Shown here in pieces: positions 23,638-33,300 of a stretch of DNA of 64,000 bases; position 1 is the first letter of the stretch; each line of letters starts with the position of its first letter. The DNA lies in assembly GCA_024684065.1 (NCBI GenBank), contig JAIKXO010000009.1:1-64000 (forward strand), written 5' to 3'. A program made the position numbers and the translations under genes. This DNA comes from Lachnospiraceae bacterium. GTDB lineage: Bacteria > Bacillota_A > Clostridia > Lachnospirales > Lachnospiraceae. Below the pieces are notes generated by a model, which was given only the letters and a program-made list of their open reading frames with translations, had not been told where the DNA came from and ran no database searches.

Positions 23638-24861
23638 ATGAGTGAAACATTGGAAAGCATGATGAATTCGGCGGTAGCGGAGGTTGTCCCCGAGGTTAAT
23701 AAAACTGCGGAGATCGTTTCGCAGGCAAATGATATGTTAGCAGGAGCGGTTCCCGAAATGAAGCAGGAGATCATTGAATCCCAGACTGCCGTTCCTTCCT
23801 TAAACCTTGACGGAATAGAGCTTACCGAGGCTGAGCAGGCCAGGGTAAAGGACTATATCTCGCAGATAGATATTAACGATACGAAGCTTGTGATCCAGTA
23901 TGGCGCCGGGGCGCAGAAAAAGATCGCCGATTTTTCAGAAACCGCATTAGCAAGCGTAAAGACAAAGGATCTCGGGGAAATAGGAGACCTTCTTAATTCC
24001 GTTGTTTCGGAGCTTAGAAGTTTTGATGTTGAGGAGGAACAGAAGGGCGGATTTTTCGGCCTCTTTAAAAAGACAGAAAAGAAGCTTGACGGGCTGAAGG
24101 CTAAGTATGACAAGGCCGAAGGCAACATAGAAAGGGTCGTGAAGGCCATGGAGAACCATCAGGTGGTCCTTCTTAAGGATGTTGCGATGCTCGATAAAAT
24201 GTACGAGACCAACCTTGATTATTTTAAGGAGCTGTCCTTATATATAATCGCGGGGAAGGAAAAGCTTAAGATCGCAAAGGAGCAGGAGCTCCCGAGGCTT
24301 CTTAAGAAGGCTGAGGAGAGCGGGCTTCCGGAGGACACGCAGGCTGCCAGGGATTATGCCGCCATGGTCGACAGGTTTGAGAAGAAGATATATGATCTTG
24401 AGCTTACCCGGAATATTTCAATGCAGATGGCTCCGCAGATCAGGCTTATACAGAACAATGACACCACGATGTCCGAAAAGATCCAGTCCACTCTCGTGAA
24501 TACGATCCCTCTCTGGAAGAGCCAGATGGTCATTGCTATCGGGTTAAACCATGCGGCTGCCGCGGCCAAGGCACAGCATGAGGTCACTGACATGACCAAC
24601 GAGCTGCTTAAGAAAAATGCGGATGCCCTGAAGGTGGCCACGATCGAGACGGCAAAGGAGAGTGAGAGAGGAATAGTGGATATTGAGACGCTTACTCAGA
24701 CCAATAAATCCCTTATCGATACCCTGGATGAGGTCATGAAGATCCAGGAGGAAGGCAGAGTAAAGAGACAGAGCGCCGAGGCTGAGCTTACGAGGATCGA
24801 GACCGAGATGAAACAGAAGCTCTTAGAGGTCAGCGAGAGCTCGACGGGAGTTAAACTATAA
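23638..24861 (+). CDS. telA: TelA-family toxic anion resistance protein
   Basis: 407 residues, soluble and mostly helical. The family hallmark region includes ..MAPQIRLIQNNDTTMSEKIQSTLVNTIPLWK and ..MVIAIGLNHAAAAAKAQHEVTDMTNELLKKNA. TelA proteins are linked to tellurite and cell-envelope stress tolerance by an unknown mechanism. The start at 23638 has AAGGAGGAG eight bases upstream. An earlier in-frame start at 23533 would overlap xpaC and lacks a site. It lies 41 bases after xpaC and 20 before the zinc-ribbon gene, so co-transcription is likely. Confidence 0.9.
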   Translation: MSETLESMMNSAVAEVVPEVNKTAEIVSQANDMLAGAVPEMKQEIIESQTAVPSLNLDGIELTEAEQARVKDYISQIDINDTKLVIQYGAGAQKKIADFSETALASVKTKDLGEIGDLLNSVVSELRSFDVEEEQKGGFFGLFKKTEKKLDGLKAKYDKAEGNIERVVKAMENHQVVLLKDVAMLDKMYETNLDYFKELSLYIIAGKEKLKIAKEQELPRLLKKAEESGLPEDTQAARDYAAMVDRFEKKIYDLELTRNISMQMAPQIRLIQNNDTTMSEKIQSTLVNTIPLWKSQMVIAIGLNHAAAAAKAQHEVTDMTNELLKKNADALKVATIETAKESERGIVDIETLTQTNKSLIDTLDEVMKIQEEGRVKRQSAEAELTRIETEMKQKLLEVSESSTGVKL

Positions 24862-24881
24862 ATTATTAATGGGAGAAAGAT

Positions 24882-25229
24882 ATGACAAAGACTTGTGTAC
24901 AGTGCGGAAAGGAGTTTGAGCTCACCGATTCGGAGGTGGCTTTTTTCGAGGGGAAGGGCCTCGAGCTGCCTAAAAGGTGTGCCGCCTGCAGGAAGGAAAA
25001 TAAACGCAGCAGAGCTAAAAGAAGATATAATTCAAAAGGCGGTAAAACCGGGAGCGGAAGAGATTTCCCCGATCACCGCGGAAACAGGACAGGGAATGTG
25101 AAAGCTTCTGCAATGGAGGCTTTAAACGAACCGGATAAGGGCTTTTCAGGCCGCCCGTCAGGGGAGAAGAAAGGTTTCTTTGACAAAATTGCGGATGCTT
25201 TCAGGTCGATCTTTTCCGGTGGGAAATAA
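24882..25229 (+). CDS. Zinc-ribbon protein
   Basis: 115 residues. The N-terminus has CVQCGKEFELTDSEVAFFEGKGLELPKRCAAC: two CxxC pairs 26 residues apart that would bind one zinc. This matches small zinc-ribbon proteins often found beside TelA. The remaining ~70 residues are basic and disordered, ending in a short amphipathic stretch (FFDKIADAFRSIF). GGGAGA lies upstream. Five bases separate its stop from the ABC gene. Nucleic-acid or protein binding is possible but not shown. Confidence 0.82.
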   Translation: MTKTCVQCGKEFELTDSEVAFFEGKGLELPKRCAACRKENKRSRAKRRYNSKGGKTGSGRDFPDHRGNRTGNVKASAMEALNEPDKGFSGRPSGEKKGFFDKIADAFRSIFSGGK

Positions 25230-25234
25230 AAACA

Positions 25235-27022
25235 ATGTCATCGCTTTTAAAATATCTGAATGATTATAAAAGAGAGTGCGTTCTTGCGCCTCTCTTTAAA
25301 ATGTTAGAGGCCGTTTTTGAGCTGTTCGTGCCTCTTGTGGTCGCTGATATCATTGACAGGGGTATCGGCGGTTCTGACAGTGCCTATATCATAAGCAGGA
25401 CGATGCTTATGATAGGGCTCGGAGTCGTGGGACTTATATCGGCTGTATCAGCCCAGTTCTTTGCCGCAAAGGCGGCCACGGGCTTTTCACAGTCTCTTCG
25501 CCATGATCTTTTCAAACACATCCTGAGCCTTTCACATAAAGAGATAGATGAGCTTTCCTCCTCAACGATGATAACGAGGATGACAAGTGACGTTAATCAG
25601 GCGCAGACCGGAGTCAACATGTTCCTGCGTCTGTTTCTGCGTTCGCCTTTTATTGTGTTCGGCGCAATGATAATGGCCTTTACCATAGACTTTAAGGCGG
25701 CACTTCTGTTCGTAGGGCTTATCGCGGTTCTTTTTGCAGTGGTAGCGGCGATAATGCGCTTTAATATCCCGATGCTGAAAAAGGTGCAGTTAAAGCTTGA
25801 CAGGATAACACTGCTGACAAGAGAAAATCTTTCAGGAAGCAGGGTTATCAGGGCATTCTGCCTTGAGGAAAAGGAGCAGGAGGGCTTCAGGCGTGAAAAT
25901 GACGAGTATATTAATGTCCAGCTTAAGGCGGGACACATCTCAGCCCTGCTTAATCCCCTGACCTTTGTGATAGTAAATATCGCGATCATCATCCTGATCC
26001 ATACCGGGGCTCTCAGGGTTTCAACAGGCGCCCTTACCCAGGGAAAGGTAATCGCCCTTTATAATTACATGTCCCAGATCCTTGTAGAGCTTGTCAAGTT
26101 TGCAAATCTCATCATCACTATCAATAAGGCTCTTGCTTCCGCCGGAAGGATATCCGAGGTTTTTGCCATTACGCCTTCTATAGTGACTTTAGACGGGGAA
26201 GAGCGGATTTCACAGGATGCAGGAGAGGACTTAAGTCAGGGGAGCATCCGGGATCCTGAAGCAGAAAAAAAAGCAGATCCGCTTCCTGCTGATCCCGCTG
26301 TAGTTGAGTTTGATAATGTTTCATTTAAATACAATGAAAACGGCGACGAAGCGTTAAGCGGCATAAGCTTTAAGGTGCTTGCGGGGGAAACCGTCGGGAT
26401 AATAGGCGGCACCGGGTCCGGAAAGACGACTGTGGTAAACCTGATCCCGAGGTTTTATGATGCAAATTCCGGATGCGTAAGGGTATTCGGGAAGGATGTG
26501 AAAAACCAGGATGCCACAGAGTTAAGGAACAGGATCGGGATCGTTCCGCAAAAGGCAGTACTCTTTGCGGGTTCCATAGCCGAGAATATGAGATGGGGGA
26601 GAAAGGATGCCTCCGACCAGGAGATCATGGAGGCGATCGATCTTTCGGCGGCTTCAGAAGTGGTCATGGAAAAAGGCGGGATCCGGGCTATGGCAGAGCA
26701 GAACGGAGCCAACTTTTCGGGAGGCCAGAAGCAGAGACTTACGATAGCGAGGGCTCTCGTCAGGAAGCCGGATATTCTTATACTTGACGACAGTGCCTCG
26801 GCTCTTGACTATATGACCGACTTAAAACTCAGGACAAATATCCGTAGTTTAAGTTATAAGCCTACGGTCTTTATTATTTCACAAAGAACGTCAACCATAA
26901 AGAATGCAGACCGGATCCTGGTAATGGACGACGGAGAGCTTTTAGCGCAGGGAAGGCACGAGGAGCTTCTTGAGAGCTGTCCTGTATACAAAGAGATACA
27001 TGATTCACAGTATTCCAAATAG
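25235..27022 (+). CDS. ABC exporter half, degenerate-site subunit
   Basis: 595 residues: six membrane helices (about 1-310), a Glu/Asp-rich linker, then an ATPase domain with Walker A GGTGSGKTT, signature FSGGQKQR, Walker B LILDDSASALD and switch His near IISQRTS (the His is Gln). The residue after the Walker B Asp is Asp, not the catalytic Glu, and the switch His is lost. This half therefore contributes the degenerate site of a heterodimer, as in BmrC/TM287-type exporters. The partner is the next gene. It starts five bases after the zinc-ribbon gene. Confidence 0.9.
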   Translation: MSSLLKYLNDYKRECVLAPLFKMLEAVFELFVPLVVADIIDRGIGGSDSAYIISRTMLMIGLGVVGLISAVSAQFFAAKAATGFSQSLRHDLFKHILSLSHKEIDELSSSTMITRMTSDVNQAQTGVNMFLRLFLRSPFIVFGAMIMAFTIDFKAALLFVGLIAVLFAVVAAIMRFNIPMLKKVQLKLDRITLLTRENLSGSRVIRAFCLEEKEQEGFRRENDEYINVQLKAGHISALLNPLTFVIVNIAIIILIHTGALRVSTGALTQGKVIALYNYMSQILVELVKFANLIITINKALASAGRISEVFAITPSIVTLDGEERISQDAGEDLSQGSIRDPEAEKKADPLPADPAVVEFDNVSFKYNENGDEALSGISFKVLAGETVGIIGGTGSGKTTVVNLIPRFYDANSGCVRVFGKDVKNQDATELRNRIGIVPQKAVLFAGSIAENMRWGRKDASDQEIMEAIDLSAASEVVMEKGGIRAMAEQNGANFSGGQKQRLTIARALVRKPDILILDDSASALDYMTDLKLRTNIRSLSYKPTVFIISQRTSTIKNADRILVMDDGELLAQGRHEELLESCPVYKEIHDSQYSK

Positions 27023-27025
27023 GAA

Positions 27026-27058
27026 ATGATTCTCTGCTTCGCAGATCGGCGCGGATAG
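27026..27058. repeat. Hairpin module of the intergenic palindrome family
   Basis: ATTCTCTGCTTCGCAGATCGGCGCGGAT matches the recurrent pattern of a short hairpin whose 3' arm runs into ATCGG.GC. It lies in the 110-base gap between the two ABC genes. Confidence 0.4.
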
Positions 27059-27132
27059 TTAAGAGGCAGCGGACGGGGAAATAATAATTGAAGCTTATTC
27101 TACAGGATGATCGCAGGGGAATTACTTAGCTT

Positions 27133-28869
27133 ATGAAACAAAAAAGCACCATCAGAAGGATCCTTTTATACTTAAAGCCATACAGCGCAAAGATCGCTTT
27201 TTCCATGCTTACAGCGGTTATTTTCGTGGCGCTTTCGCTTTATGTCCCGATCCTCATCGGAAGAGCCATAGACCTGATAGTATATGGAAATGTCGACCTT
27301 TACGGGATCATCAGCATACTTACGAAAGCCTTATTCGCTGTGCTTCTGGGAGGGCTTTCACAGTGGATCATGAATCTTCTTAATAACAAGGTGGCCTATT
27401 TTGTCGTAAGGGACATAAGGAACGACGCCTTCCGAAAGCTTTTAAGGCTTCCTTTTTCATTCCTCGATTCGCACCCTCACGGCGGCATGGTAAGCAACAT
27501 GATAGCGGACGTGGACCAGCTTTCGGACGGGCTCATTATGGGCTTTACCCAGCTTTTCACCGGGATCATTACGATAGCGGGGACTTTAGGCTTCATGCTT
27601 TACATGAATATAAGGATAAGCCTTATCGTCATACTCGTTACTCCGCTTTCCCTGTTTGTCGCGAGATTCATTTCGCGAAGGACGTATTCCATGTTTAAGT
27701 ATCAGTCGGAGATCAGGGGAGAGCAGACGGCCTTTATAAACGAGATGCTTAACAACATCAAGGTGGTAAAGGCATACAGCCATGAGAGTGAAGCGCTGGC
27801 CGAATTTGATGAAATGAATGTCCTGTTAAAGGATGCTTCGTTGAAGGCGATCTTCTATTCATCGCTCACAAATCCCGGTACGAGGTTTGTAAATGCGGTA
27901 ATGTATGCCCTGGTAGCGCTGTTTGGAGCCCTGAACGTGCTTGGCGGCGGGATGAGCGTCGGAACCCTTACCTGCTTTTTAAGCTATGCCAATCAGTATA
28001 CCAGGCCGTTTAATGAAATAACCGGGGTTGTTACGGAGTTTCAGAATGCGGTGGCGTGTGCTTTCAGGGTTTTTGAGTTCATTGACACCGAACCCGAGGT
28101 ATCAGATGAAAGACTTCCCGGGCTTATCAAAAAGGACGGGTGCATTTCCGTATCGGAGGTTGATTTTTCATATGATAAGGATAAAAAGCTCATAGAAGAC
28201 CTTAATATAGAAGTGAATCCCGGGGAGCGGGTCGCCATAGTGGGACCTACCGGAGCCGGAAAGACTACAATAATAAATCTTCTGATGAGGTTCTATGATG
28301 TCGATATGGGCTCGATAAAGGTGGACGGACAGGACATAAGGGACGTAAAAAGGCAGAGCCTCAGGGGATCGTTTGGGATGGTTCTTCAGGAGACATGGCT
28401 TCGGAAAGGTACGGTTGCCGATAATATAAGGCTCGGCAAACCGGATGCCACTATCGAAGAGATAAAAGCCGCAGCAAAGGAAACCCATGCGCATTCCTTC
28501 ATAAGAAGGCTTGAAAACGGCTATGATACTGTGATAAGCGAGGACGGAGGCCAGCTTTCACAGGGACAGAAGCAGCTTTTATGCATTACGAGGGTCATGC
28601 TTTCTCTTCCGCCGATGCTTATCCTTGACGAAGCGACTTCATCAATTGACACGAGGACCGAGCTAAGGATCCAGGAGGCGTTTAAGAAGCTTATGGAGGG
28701 AAGGACCTCGTTTATCGTGGCCCACAGGCTTTCCACGATAAAAAATGCGGATATCATCCTTGTTATGAAGGACGGGCATGTGATAGAGCAGGGAAGCCAC
28801 GAATCCCTGATCAACGATAATGGTTTCTATGCAGAGCTCTACAACAGCCAGTTTATGGAGGAGGGATGA
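27133..28869 (+). CDS. ABC exporter half, catalytic subunit
   Basis: 578 residues: six membrane helices (about 1-310), then an ATPase with Walker A GPTGAGKTT, signature LSQGQKQ, Walker B LILDEATSSID with catalytic Glu, and switch His in VAHRLST. The intact hydrolysis site complements the degenerate partner upstream, giving one active and one inactive ATP site. The signature second residue is Gln instead of Gly, common in such heterodimers. The substrate is unknown; lipids, peptides and drugs are typical. GGGGA lies 11 bases before the ATG. Confidence 0.9.
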   Translation: MKQKSTIRRILLYLKPYSAKIAFSMLTAVIFVALSLYVPILIGRAIDLIVYGNVDLYGIISILTKALFAVLLGGLSQWIMNLLNNKVAYFVVRDIRNDAFRKLLRLPFSFLDSHPHGGMVSNMIADVDQLSDGLIMGFTQLFTGIITIAGTLGFMLYMNIRISLIVILVTPLSLFVARFISRRTYSMFKYQSEIRGEQTAFINEMLNNIKVVKAYSHESEALAEFDEMNVLLKDASLKAIFYSSLTNPGTRFVNAVMYALVALFGALNVLGGGMSVGTLTCFLSYANQYTRPFNEITGVVTEFQNAVACAFRVFEFIDTEPEVSDERLPGLIKKDGCISVSEVDFSYDKDKKLIEDLNIEVNPGERVAIVGPTGAGKTTIINLLMRFYDVDMGSIKVDGQDIRDVKRQSLRGSFGMVLQETWLRKGTVADNIRLGKPDATIEEIKAAAKETHAHSFIRRLENGYDTVISEDGGQLSQGQKQLLCITRVMLSLPPMLILDEATSSIDTRTELRIQEAFKKLMEGRTSFIVAHRLSTIKNADIILVMKDGHVIEQGSHESLINDNGFYAELYNSQFMEEG

Positions 28870-28968
28870 GCTTTTAAAGTCCTGACGGACGGCCTTTTTA
28901 CATACCAGGATGTACTCTTAAAAGGCGTGTACCCGGCCTGGCCGGTAACAATTCATTAACTATAATTC

Positions 28969-28997
28969 TTGCAAATTGCAAGCGGTTATTTTATACT
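28969..28997 (+). promoter_or_regulatory. Promoter of asnA
   Basis: TTGCAA (28969-28974), 17 bases, TATACT (28992-28997), giving a leader of about 110 bases. Confidence 0.55.
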
Positions 28998-29021
28998 TTA
29001 TAAGTTGTTTTATGGCGGGAG

Positions 29022-29093
29022 CTCTTCGGGGCTTAATGAGGAGCCTCCGACTCTGAAGAGGGTATGTCAGACATTTCAGGGGCAAAACCCCCT
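29022..29093 (+). promoter_or_regulatory. Structured leader of asnA
   Basis: CTCTTC..GAAGAG (29022-29060) encloses a GGGGCTT..GAGCCTCC stem. A second hairpin AGGGG-CAAAA-CCCCCTTT (29078-29093) lies 11 bases before the GAGGAGG site. This could be an attenuator or just stable structure. The T-box specifier and antiterminator bulge (TGG.ACC) are not seen. Confidence 0.35.
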
Positions 29094-29114
29094 TTCAATA
29101 GAGGAGGAAGAGAG

Positions 29115-30122
29115 ATGGGATGTGTGATACCGGAAGGCTATAAAAGCCTGCTGGGCAATAAGGAGACGCAGGTCGCAATCAAACAGGTAAAGGACTATTT
29201 TGAGAGGGCGCTTGCCGGAGAGCTGAATCTTACCAGAGTATCGGCGCCTCTTTTTGTTATACCGGAATCAGGGCTTAACGATAACCTGAACGGATATGAA
29301 AGACCCGTAAGCTTTGGGATAAGGGAACAGAATGAGAGGAACGCGGAGATCGTCCACTCCCTTGCGAAGTGGAAGAGGATGGCGCTTAAGAAATACGGGT
29401 TTTCAAGCGGCGAAGGCCTTTACACTGATATGAGCGCCATAAGGAGGGATGAGGATACGGATAATCTTCATTCACTCTATGTGGACCAGTGGGACTGGGA
29501 GAAGATAATCGAAAAGGATGAGAGAACCGAAAAGACGCTTAAGAGCACGGTAAGGAAGGTCTATGCGGCCTTAAAGGACACGGAGGGCTATATCCATTCC
29601 AAATATCTTAAGATAAAGACGATCCTTCCCTCAGAGATCCATTTCATCACCTCCCAGGAGCTGGAAGATAAGTATCCGGAGCTTACCCCGAAGGAGAGGG
29701 AGAGGGAGGCCGCGAGAGAATACGGCGCTGTATTCATACGAAATATAGGAGGGGCATTAAAGTCCGGAAAGCCTCATGACGGAAGGGCGCCGGACTATGA
29801 CGACTGGAATCTTAACGGCGATATTATCGTGTATTATCCCCTTCTGGATATCCCCATGGAGCTTTCATCAATGGGGATCAGGGTGGATGAGGACAGCCTG
29901 AAAAAGCAGCTCAGGATCTCAGGCTGTGAGGAAAGAGAGAAGCTTCCGTTCCAGAAGGCCATACTTGATAAGGAGCTTCCCTATACGATAGGCGGCGGTA
30001 TCGGCCAGTCCAGGATATGCATGTTTTTCCTGAGGAAGGCTCATATAGGAGAGGTACAGAGCTCGATCTGGAGAGAAGAGGATATTAAGGCTCTTGAGGA
30101 CGCGGGGCTTTCGATCCTCTGA
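29115..30122 (+). CDS. asnA: Aspartate--ammonia ligase (asparagine synthetase A)
   Basis: Makes asparagine from aspartate, ATP and ammonia. The 335 residues match AsnA throughout. Landmarks are the N-terminal NETQ/K region ([18 protein letters not shown]), [16 protein letters not shown] [16 protein letters not shown], the Asp/Trp pair VDQWDWEK, and the C-terminal [14 protein letters not shown], all class-II synthetase-like motifs. GAGGAGG lies seven bases before the ATG at 29115. An upstream in-frame ATG at 29064 would begin inside the leader hairpin and has no site. It stands alone between two intergenic leaders. Confidence 0.95.
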   Translation: MGCVIPEGYKSLLGNKETQVAIKQVKDYFERALAGELNLTRVSAPLFVIPESGLNDNLNGYERPVSFGIREQNERNAEIVHSLAKWKRMALKKYGFSSGEGLYTDMSAIRRDEDTDNLHSLYVDQWDWEKIIEKDERTEKTLKSTVRKVYAALKDTEGYIHSKYLKIKTILPSEIHFITSQELEDKYPELTPKEREREAAREYGAVFIRNIGGALKSGKPHDGRAPDYDDWNLNGDIIVYYPLLDIPMELSSMGIRVDEDSLKKQLRISGCEEREKLPFQKAILDKELPYTIGGGIGQSRICMFFLRKAHIGEVQSSIWREEDIKALEDAGLSIL

Positions 30123-30208
30123 TCATGTGAAGGTTTTCGGGGTCTGCACAGACAGAAAAACAGATAAATAAAACTGTTAAAAACTGATAAATAAAAAGAG
30201 GTATTCAA

Positions 30209-32869
30209 ATGAAGAAATACGGTGTAAATGAATTAAGAAGGATGTTTCTTGAATTTTTTGAAGGCAAGGATCATCTGTCGATGAAGAGTTTTTCGCTGGT
30301 TCCGCATAATGACAAGAGCCTTCTGCTGATAAATGCCGGGATGGCTCCGCTCAAGCCCTATTTTACGGGGCAGGAGATCCCGCCGAGAAAGAGGGTTACG
30401 ACTTGTCAGAAGTGCGTTCGCACGGGAGATATAGACAATGTCGGAAAGACAGCCAGGCATCTGACCTTTTTTGAAATGCTCGGTAATTTCTCCTTCGGGG
30501 ATTATTTTAAGAAGGAGGCGATCAGATGGAGCTGGGAATTTCTGACAGAGACCGTGGGAATGGATCCTGAAAGGCTCTATCCCTCGATATACGGAGAGGA
30601 TGATGAGGCTTTTGATATATGGACGAAAGAGATCGGTGTTCCAGGGGAGAAGATAACCCGCTTTTACAGGGATCCCGTAACGGGAGAGTGCGATAACTTC
30701 TGGGAGCACGGTGCCGGTCCCTGCGGTCCCTGTTCCGAGATATACTATGACAGGGGTGAGAAATACGGCTGCGGAAAGCCGGACTGTAAGGTGGGCTGTG
30801 ACTGTGACCGCTTTATGGAGGTCTGGAATGATGTGTTTACGCAGTTTGAGGGGGATGGAAAAGGAAATTACACCGAGCTTAAGAACAAGAACATAGACAC
30901 CGGGATGGGTCTTGAGCGTCTTGCCGTCGTTGTCCAGGACGTCGATTCGGTTTTCGACATCGATACGATGAAGGCGATACGGGACCATATCTGCAGGCTT
31001 GCCGATACCGAGTATAAAACGGATGAGAAGAAGGACATCTCGATAAGGCTTATTACCGACCATATCAGAAGCGCCACCTTCCTTATCTCTGACGGTGTAA
31101 TGCCTTCAAACGAAGGACGCGGCTATGTCTTAAGAAGGATCATCAGGAGGGCCGCAAGGCATGGAAGGCTCCTCGGCATAGAAGGCGAGTTCCTTGCAAA
31201 GCTTTCCGAAACGGTGATAAATGAATCAAAGGACGGATATCCGGAGCTCGAGGAGAAGAAGCAGTTTATACTTAATGTCCTGACACAGGAGGAGAATAAG
31301 TTTAATAAAACCATAGACCAGGGGCTTTCAATTCTTAACGATCTCTGCGCGGAGATGGAAAAGAGCGGTAAGAACACGCTTGACGGCAGGGACGCGTTCA
31401 AGCTTCATGACACCTATGGTTTCCCGCTTGATCTTACAAAGGAGATTCTTTCGGAAAAAGGCTGTCAGGTAGATGAGGAAGGCTTCCTTTCGGCCATGAA
31501 GGAACAGAAGGACACCGCGAGGAAGGCCAGAAAGGCCACAAACTACATGGGGGCCGACGCGACCGTATACGAGCAGCTCGATAAGGGCGTTACTTCGGAA
31601 TTCATCGGTTATGACAGGCTGAAGGCTGATTCCGTGATCACGGCGCTTGCGACAGAGGAAGAGCTTACAGATGCCCTTGCCGACGGAGACAGGGGGACGA
31701 TCATAGTTTGCGAAACTCCGTTTTATGCCACAATGGGCGGCCAGAGCGCCGATACGGGACTGATCGTTTCCGGGGACGGGGAGAATGAGTTTATCGTAGA
31801 GGATACCGTCAAGCTTGTCGGAAACAGAGTGGGACATATCGGAAGGGTGACGAAGGGAATGTTTAAGCTTTCCGATAAAGTGACCCTTATGGTCAATGAG
31901 GAAAACAGAGAGAATACCTGCAAAAACCATTCGGCGACCCACCTTCTTCAGAAGGCCTTAAGGATTGTTTTAGGATCCCATGTGGAACAGGCCGGTTCCT
32001 TTGTCAACGGGGAAAGGCTGAGGTTTGATTTCAGCCACTTTACGGCTATGACAGAAGAAGAGATAAACAGGGTCGAGGCGATAGTAAACGAAGAGATCGG
32101 CAACGCCCTTCCCGTAAACACACAGGTCATGTCGCTTGAAGAGGCCAGAAAGACCGGGGCCATGGCTCTGTTCGGGGAGAAATACGGCGAGGAGGTCAGG
32201 GTTGTAAAGATGGGGGATTTCTCCGTGGAGCTCTGCGGTGGAACCCATGTAAAGAATACTTCATCCATAGCGGCGTTTAAGATCATTTCCGAATCGGGGA
32301 TCGCTGCGGGAGTGAGAAGGATAGAGGCGATCACCGGAAAAGCTGTTTTTGACCATTACAGGGAAGAAGAAAAGGAATTAAAGCAGATAGGCGCCATGTT
32401 AAAGGCCGCCCCGGGAGAGGCGGCGGAAAAGGTCGCAAGGCTGCAGGAGGAGATAAAACGGCTGTCCTCAGAGATCGAGTCGCTTAAGAGCAAAGCGGCA
32501 AAAGACGCGCTCGGCGATGCTTCCGAAAAGGTTCAGGAGATTAAGGGCGTGAAGCTTATCGCGGCTAAGGTAAGCGGCGTGGATATGAACGGCTTAAGGG
32601 ATTTGGGTGATAAGCTCAAGTCGGATCTTGGAGAGGGCGTTGTCGTGCTTGCATCCGATTTTTCCGGCAAGGTGAACCTCCTTGCCATGGCCACAGAGGA
32701 AGCGGTTAAGGCCGGAGCGCATGCGGGGAACCTTATTAAAGCCGTTGCCGGCATAGTCGGAGGCGGCGGGGGCGGAAGGCCGAACATGGCACAGGCCGGA
32801 GGAAAGGATCCTTCCAGGATAGACGAATGCCTTAAGGAGGCCGCGGCCGCACTCGAAGGAATGCTGTAA
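30209..32869 (+). CDS. alaS: Alanyl-tRNA synthetase
   Basis: 886 residues, the full usual length. The class-II catalytic core covers residues 1-250 (RRMFLEFFEGKDH, motif 2-like RVTTCQKCVRTGDIDNVG, and a Cys-rich insert near GCGKPDCKVGCDC). The editing domain has metal ligands in NHSATHLLQ and CGGTHV. The C-terminal C-Ala domain ends in a Gly-rich loop (IVGGGGGGRPNMAQAGG). AAAGAGG precedes the ATG. No T-box is seen in the 86-base gap upstream. Confidence 0.96.
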   Translation: MKKYGVNELRRMFLEFFEGKDHLSMKSFSLVPHNDKSLLLINAGMAPLKPYFTGQEIPPRKRVTTCQKCVRTGDIDNVGKTARHLTFFEMLGNFSFGDYFKKEAIRWSWEFLTETVGMDPERLYPSIYGEDDEAFDIWTKEIGVPGEKITRFYRDPVTGECDNFWEHGAGPCGPCSEIYYDRGEKYGCGKPDCKVGCDCDRFMEVWNDVFTQFEGDGKGNYTELKNKNIDTGMGLERLAVVVQDVDSVFDIDTMKAIRDHICRLADTEYKTDEKKDISIRLITDHIRSATFLISDGVMPSNEGRGYVLRRIIRRAARHGRLLGIEGEFLAKLSETVINESKDGYPELEEKKQFILNVLTQEENKFNKTIDQGLSILNDLCAEMEKSGKNTLDGRDAFKLHDTYGFPLDLTKEILSEKGCQVDEEGFLSAMKEQKDTARKARKATNYMGADATVYEQLDKGVTSEFIGYDRLKADSVITALATEEELTDALADGDRGTIIVCETPFYATMGGQSADTGLIVSGDGENEFIVEDTVKLVGNRVGHIGRVTKGMFKLSDKVTLMVNEENRENTCKNHSATHLLQKALRIVLGSHVEQAGSFVNGERLRFDFSHFTAMTEEEINRVEAIVNEEIGNALPVNTQVMSLEEARKTGAMALFGEKYGEEVRVVKMGDFSVELCGGTHVKNTSSIAAFKIISESGIAAGVRRIEAITGKAVFDHYREEEKELKQIGAMLKAAPGEAAEKVARLQEEIKRLSSEIESLKSKAAKDALGDASEKVQEIKGVKLIAAKVSGVDMNGLRDLGDKLKSDLGEGVVVLASDFSGKVNLLAMATEEAVKAGAHAGNLIKAVAGIVGGGGGGRPNMAQAGGKDPSRIDECLKEAAAALEGML

Positions 32870-32903
32870 TAATACGTTTGCGGTTTATGATTTATAAAAT
32901 CTG

Positions 32904-32931
32904 TTGACGTGAAGAATTTTTATGATATAAT
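32904..32931 (+). promoter_or_regulatory. Promoter of rpsU
   Basis: TTGACG (32904-32909), 16 bases, TATAAT (32926-32931), close to consensus as expected for a ribosomal protein gene. Confidence 0.8.
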
Positions 32932-32986
32932 TCTTTTTGTGCAAAATCCTTCAGCACAATTTAGAACTGAAGGGAGGGTAGATAGT

Positions 32987-33166
32987 ATGTCGAATGTCAT
33001 TGTTAAAGAAAATGAATCTCTTGACAGCGCTTTAAGACGTTTTAAGAGAAACTGCGCAAAGGCTGGGATCCAGCAGGAGATCCGTAAGCGCGAGCATTAT
33101 GAGAAGCCTAGCGTAAGACGCAAGAAAAAGTCTGAAGCAGCCAGAAAACGTAAATACAATAACTAA
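32987..33166 (+). CDS. rpsU: 30S ribosomal protein S21
   Basis: 59 residues beginning [20 protein letters not shown] and ending in a basic tail ([16 protein letters not shown]), typical of Firmicutes S21. GGGAGGG lies eight bases before the ATG. The gene has its own near-consensus promoter and its own terminator. Confidence 0.95.
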   Translation: MSNVIVKENESLDSALRRFKRNCAKAGIQQEIRKREHYEKPSVRRKKKSEAARKRKYNN

Positions 33167-33174
33167 GGTTATCA

Positions 33175-33207
33175 GGGAACCGCCTTAAGTGGGCGGTTCC
33201 TTTTTCG
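33175..33207 (+). terminator. Terminator of rpsU
   Basis: GGAACCGCC..GGCGGTTCC followed by TTTTT, nine bases after the stop. Confidence 0.9.
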
Positions 33208-33244
33208 TATGGATCTTCAGATGTTTACTGCGATAAAAAACAGT

Positions 33245-33272
33245 TTGCATGAAAGAATGCTTATGCTATAAT
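33245..33272 (+). promoter_or_regulatory. Promoter of the phosphoesterase gene
   Basis: TTGCAT (33245-33250), 16 bases, TATAAT (33267-33272). The expected start, 33278-33280, coincides with an ATG opening a seven-codon ORF that ends at the main ATG (TAATG overlap, 33299-33303). Confidence 0.6.
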
Positions 33273-33300
33273 ACAATATGTTGCGGTCGAAGGGTGTATA

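Noticed and set aside
28870..29114. Asparagine T-box before asnA
   Set aside because: The conserved antiterminator bulge (TGGnACC) and specifier loop pattern are absent.
30123..30208. T-box or riboswitch before alaS
   Set aside because: Only 86 bases with no stem-terminator combination.
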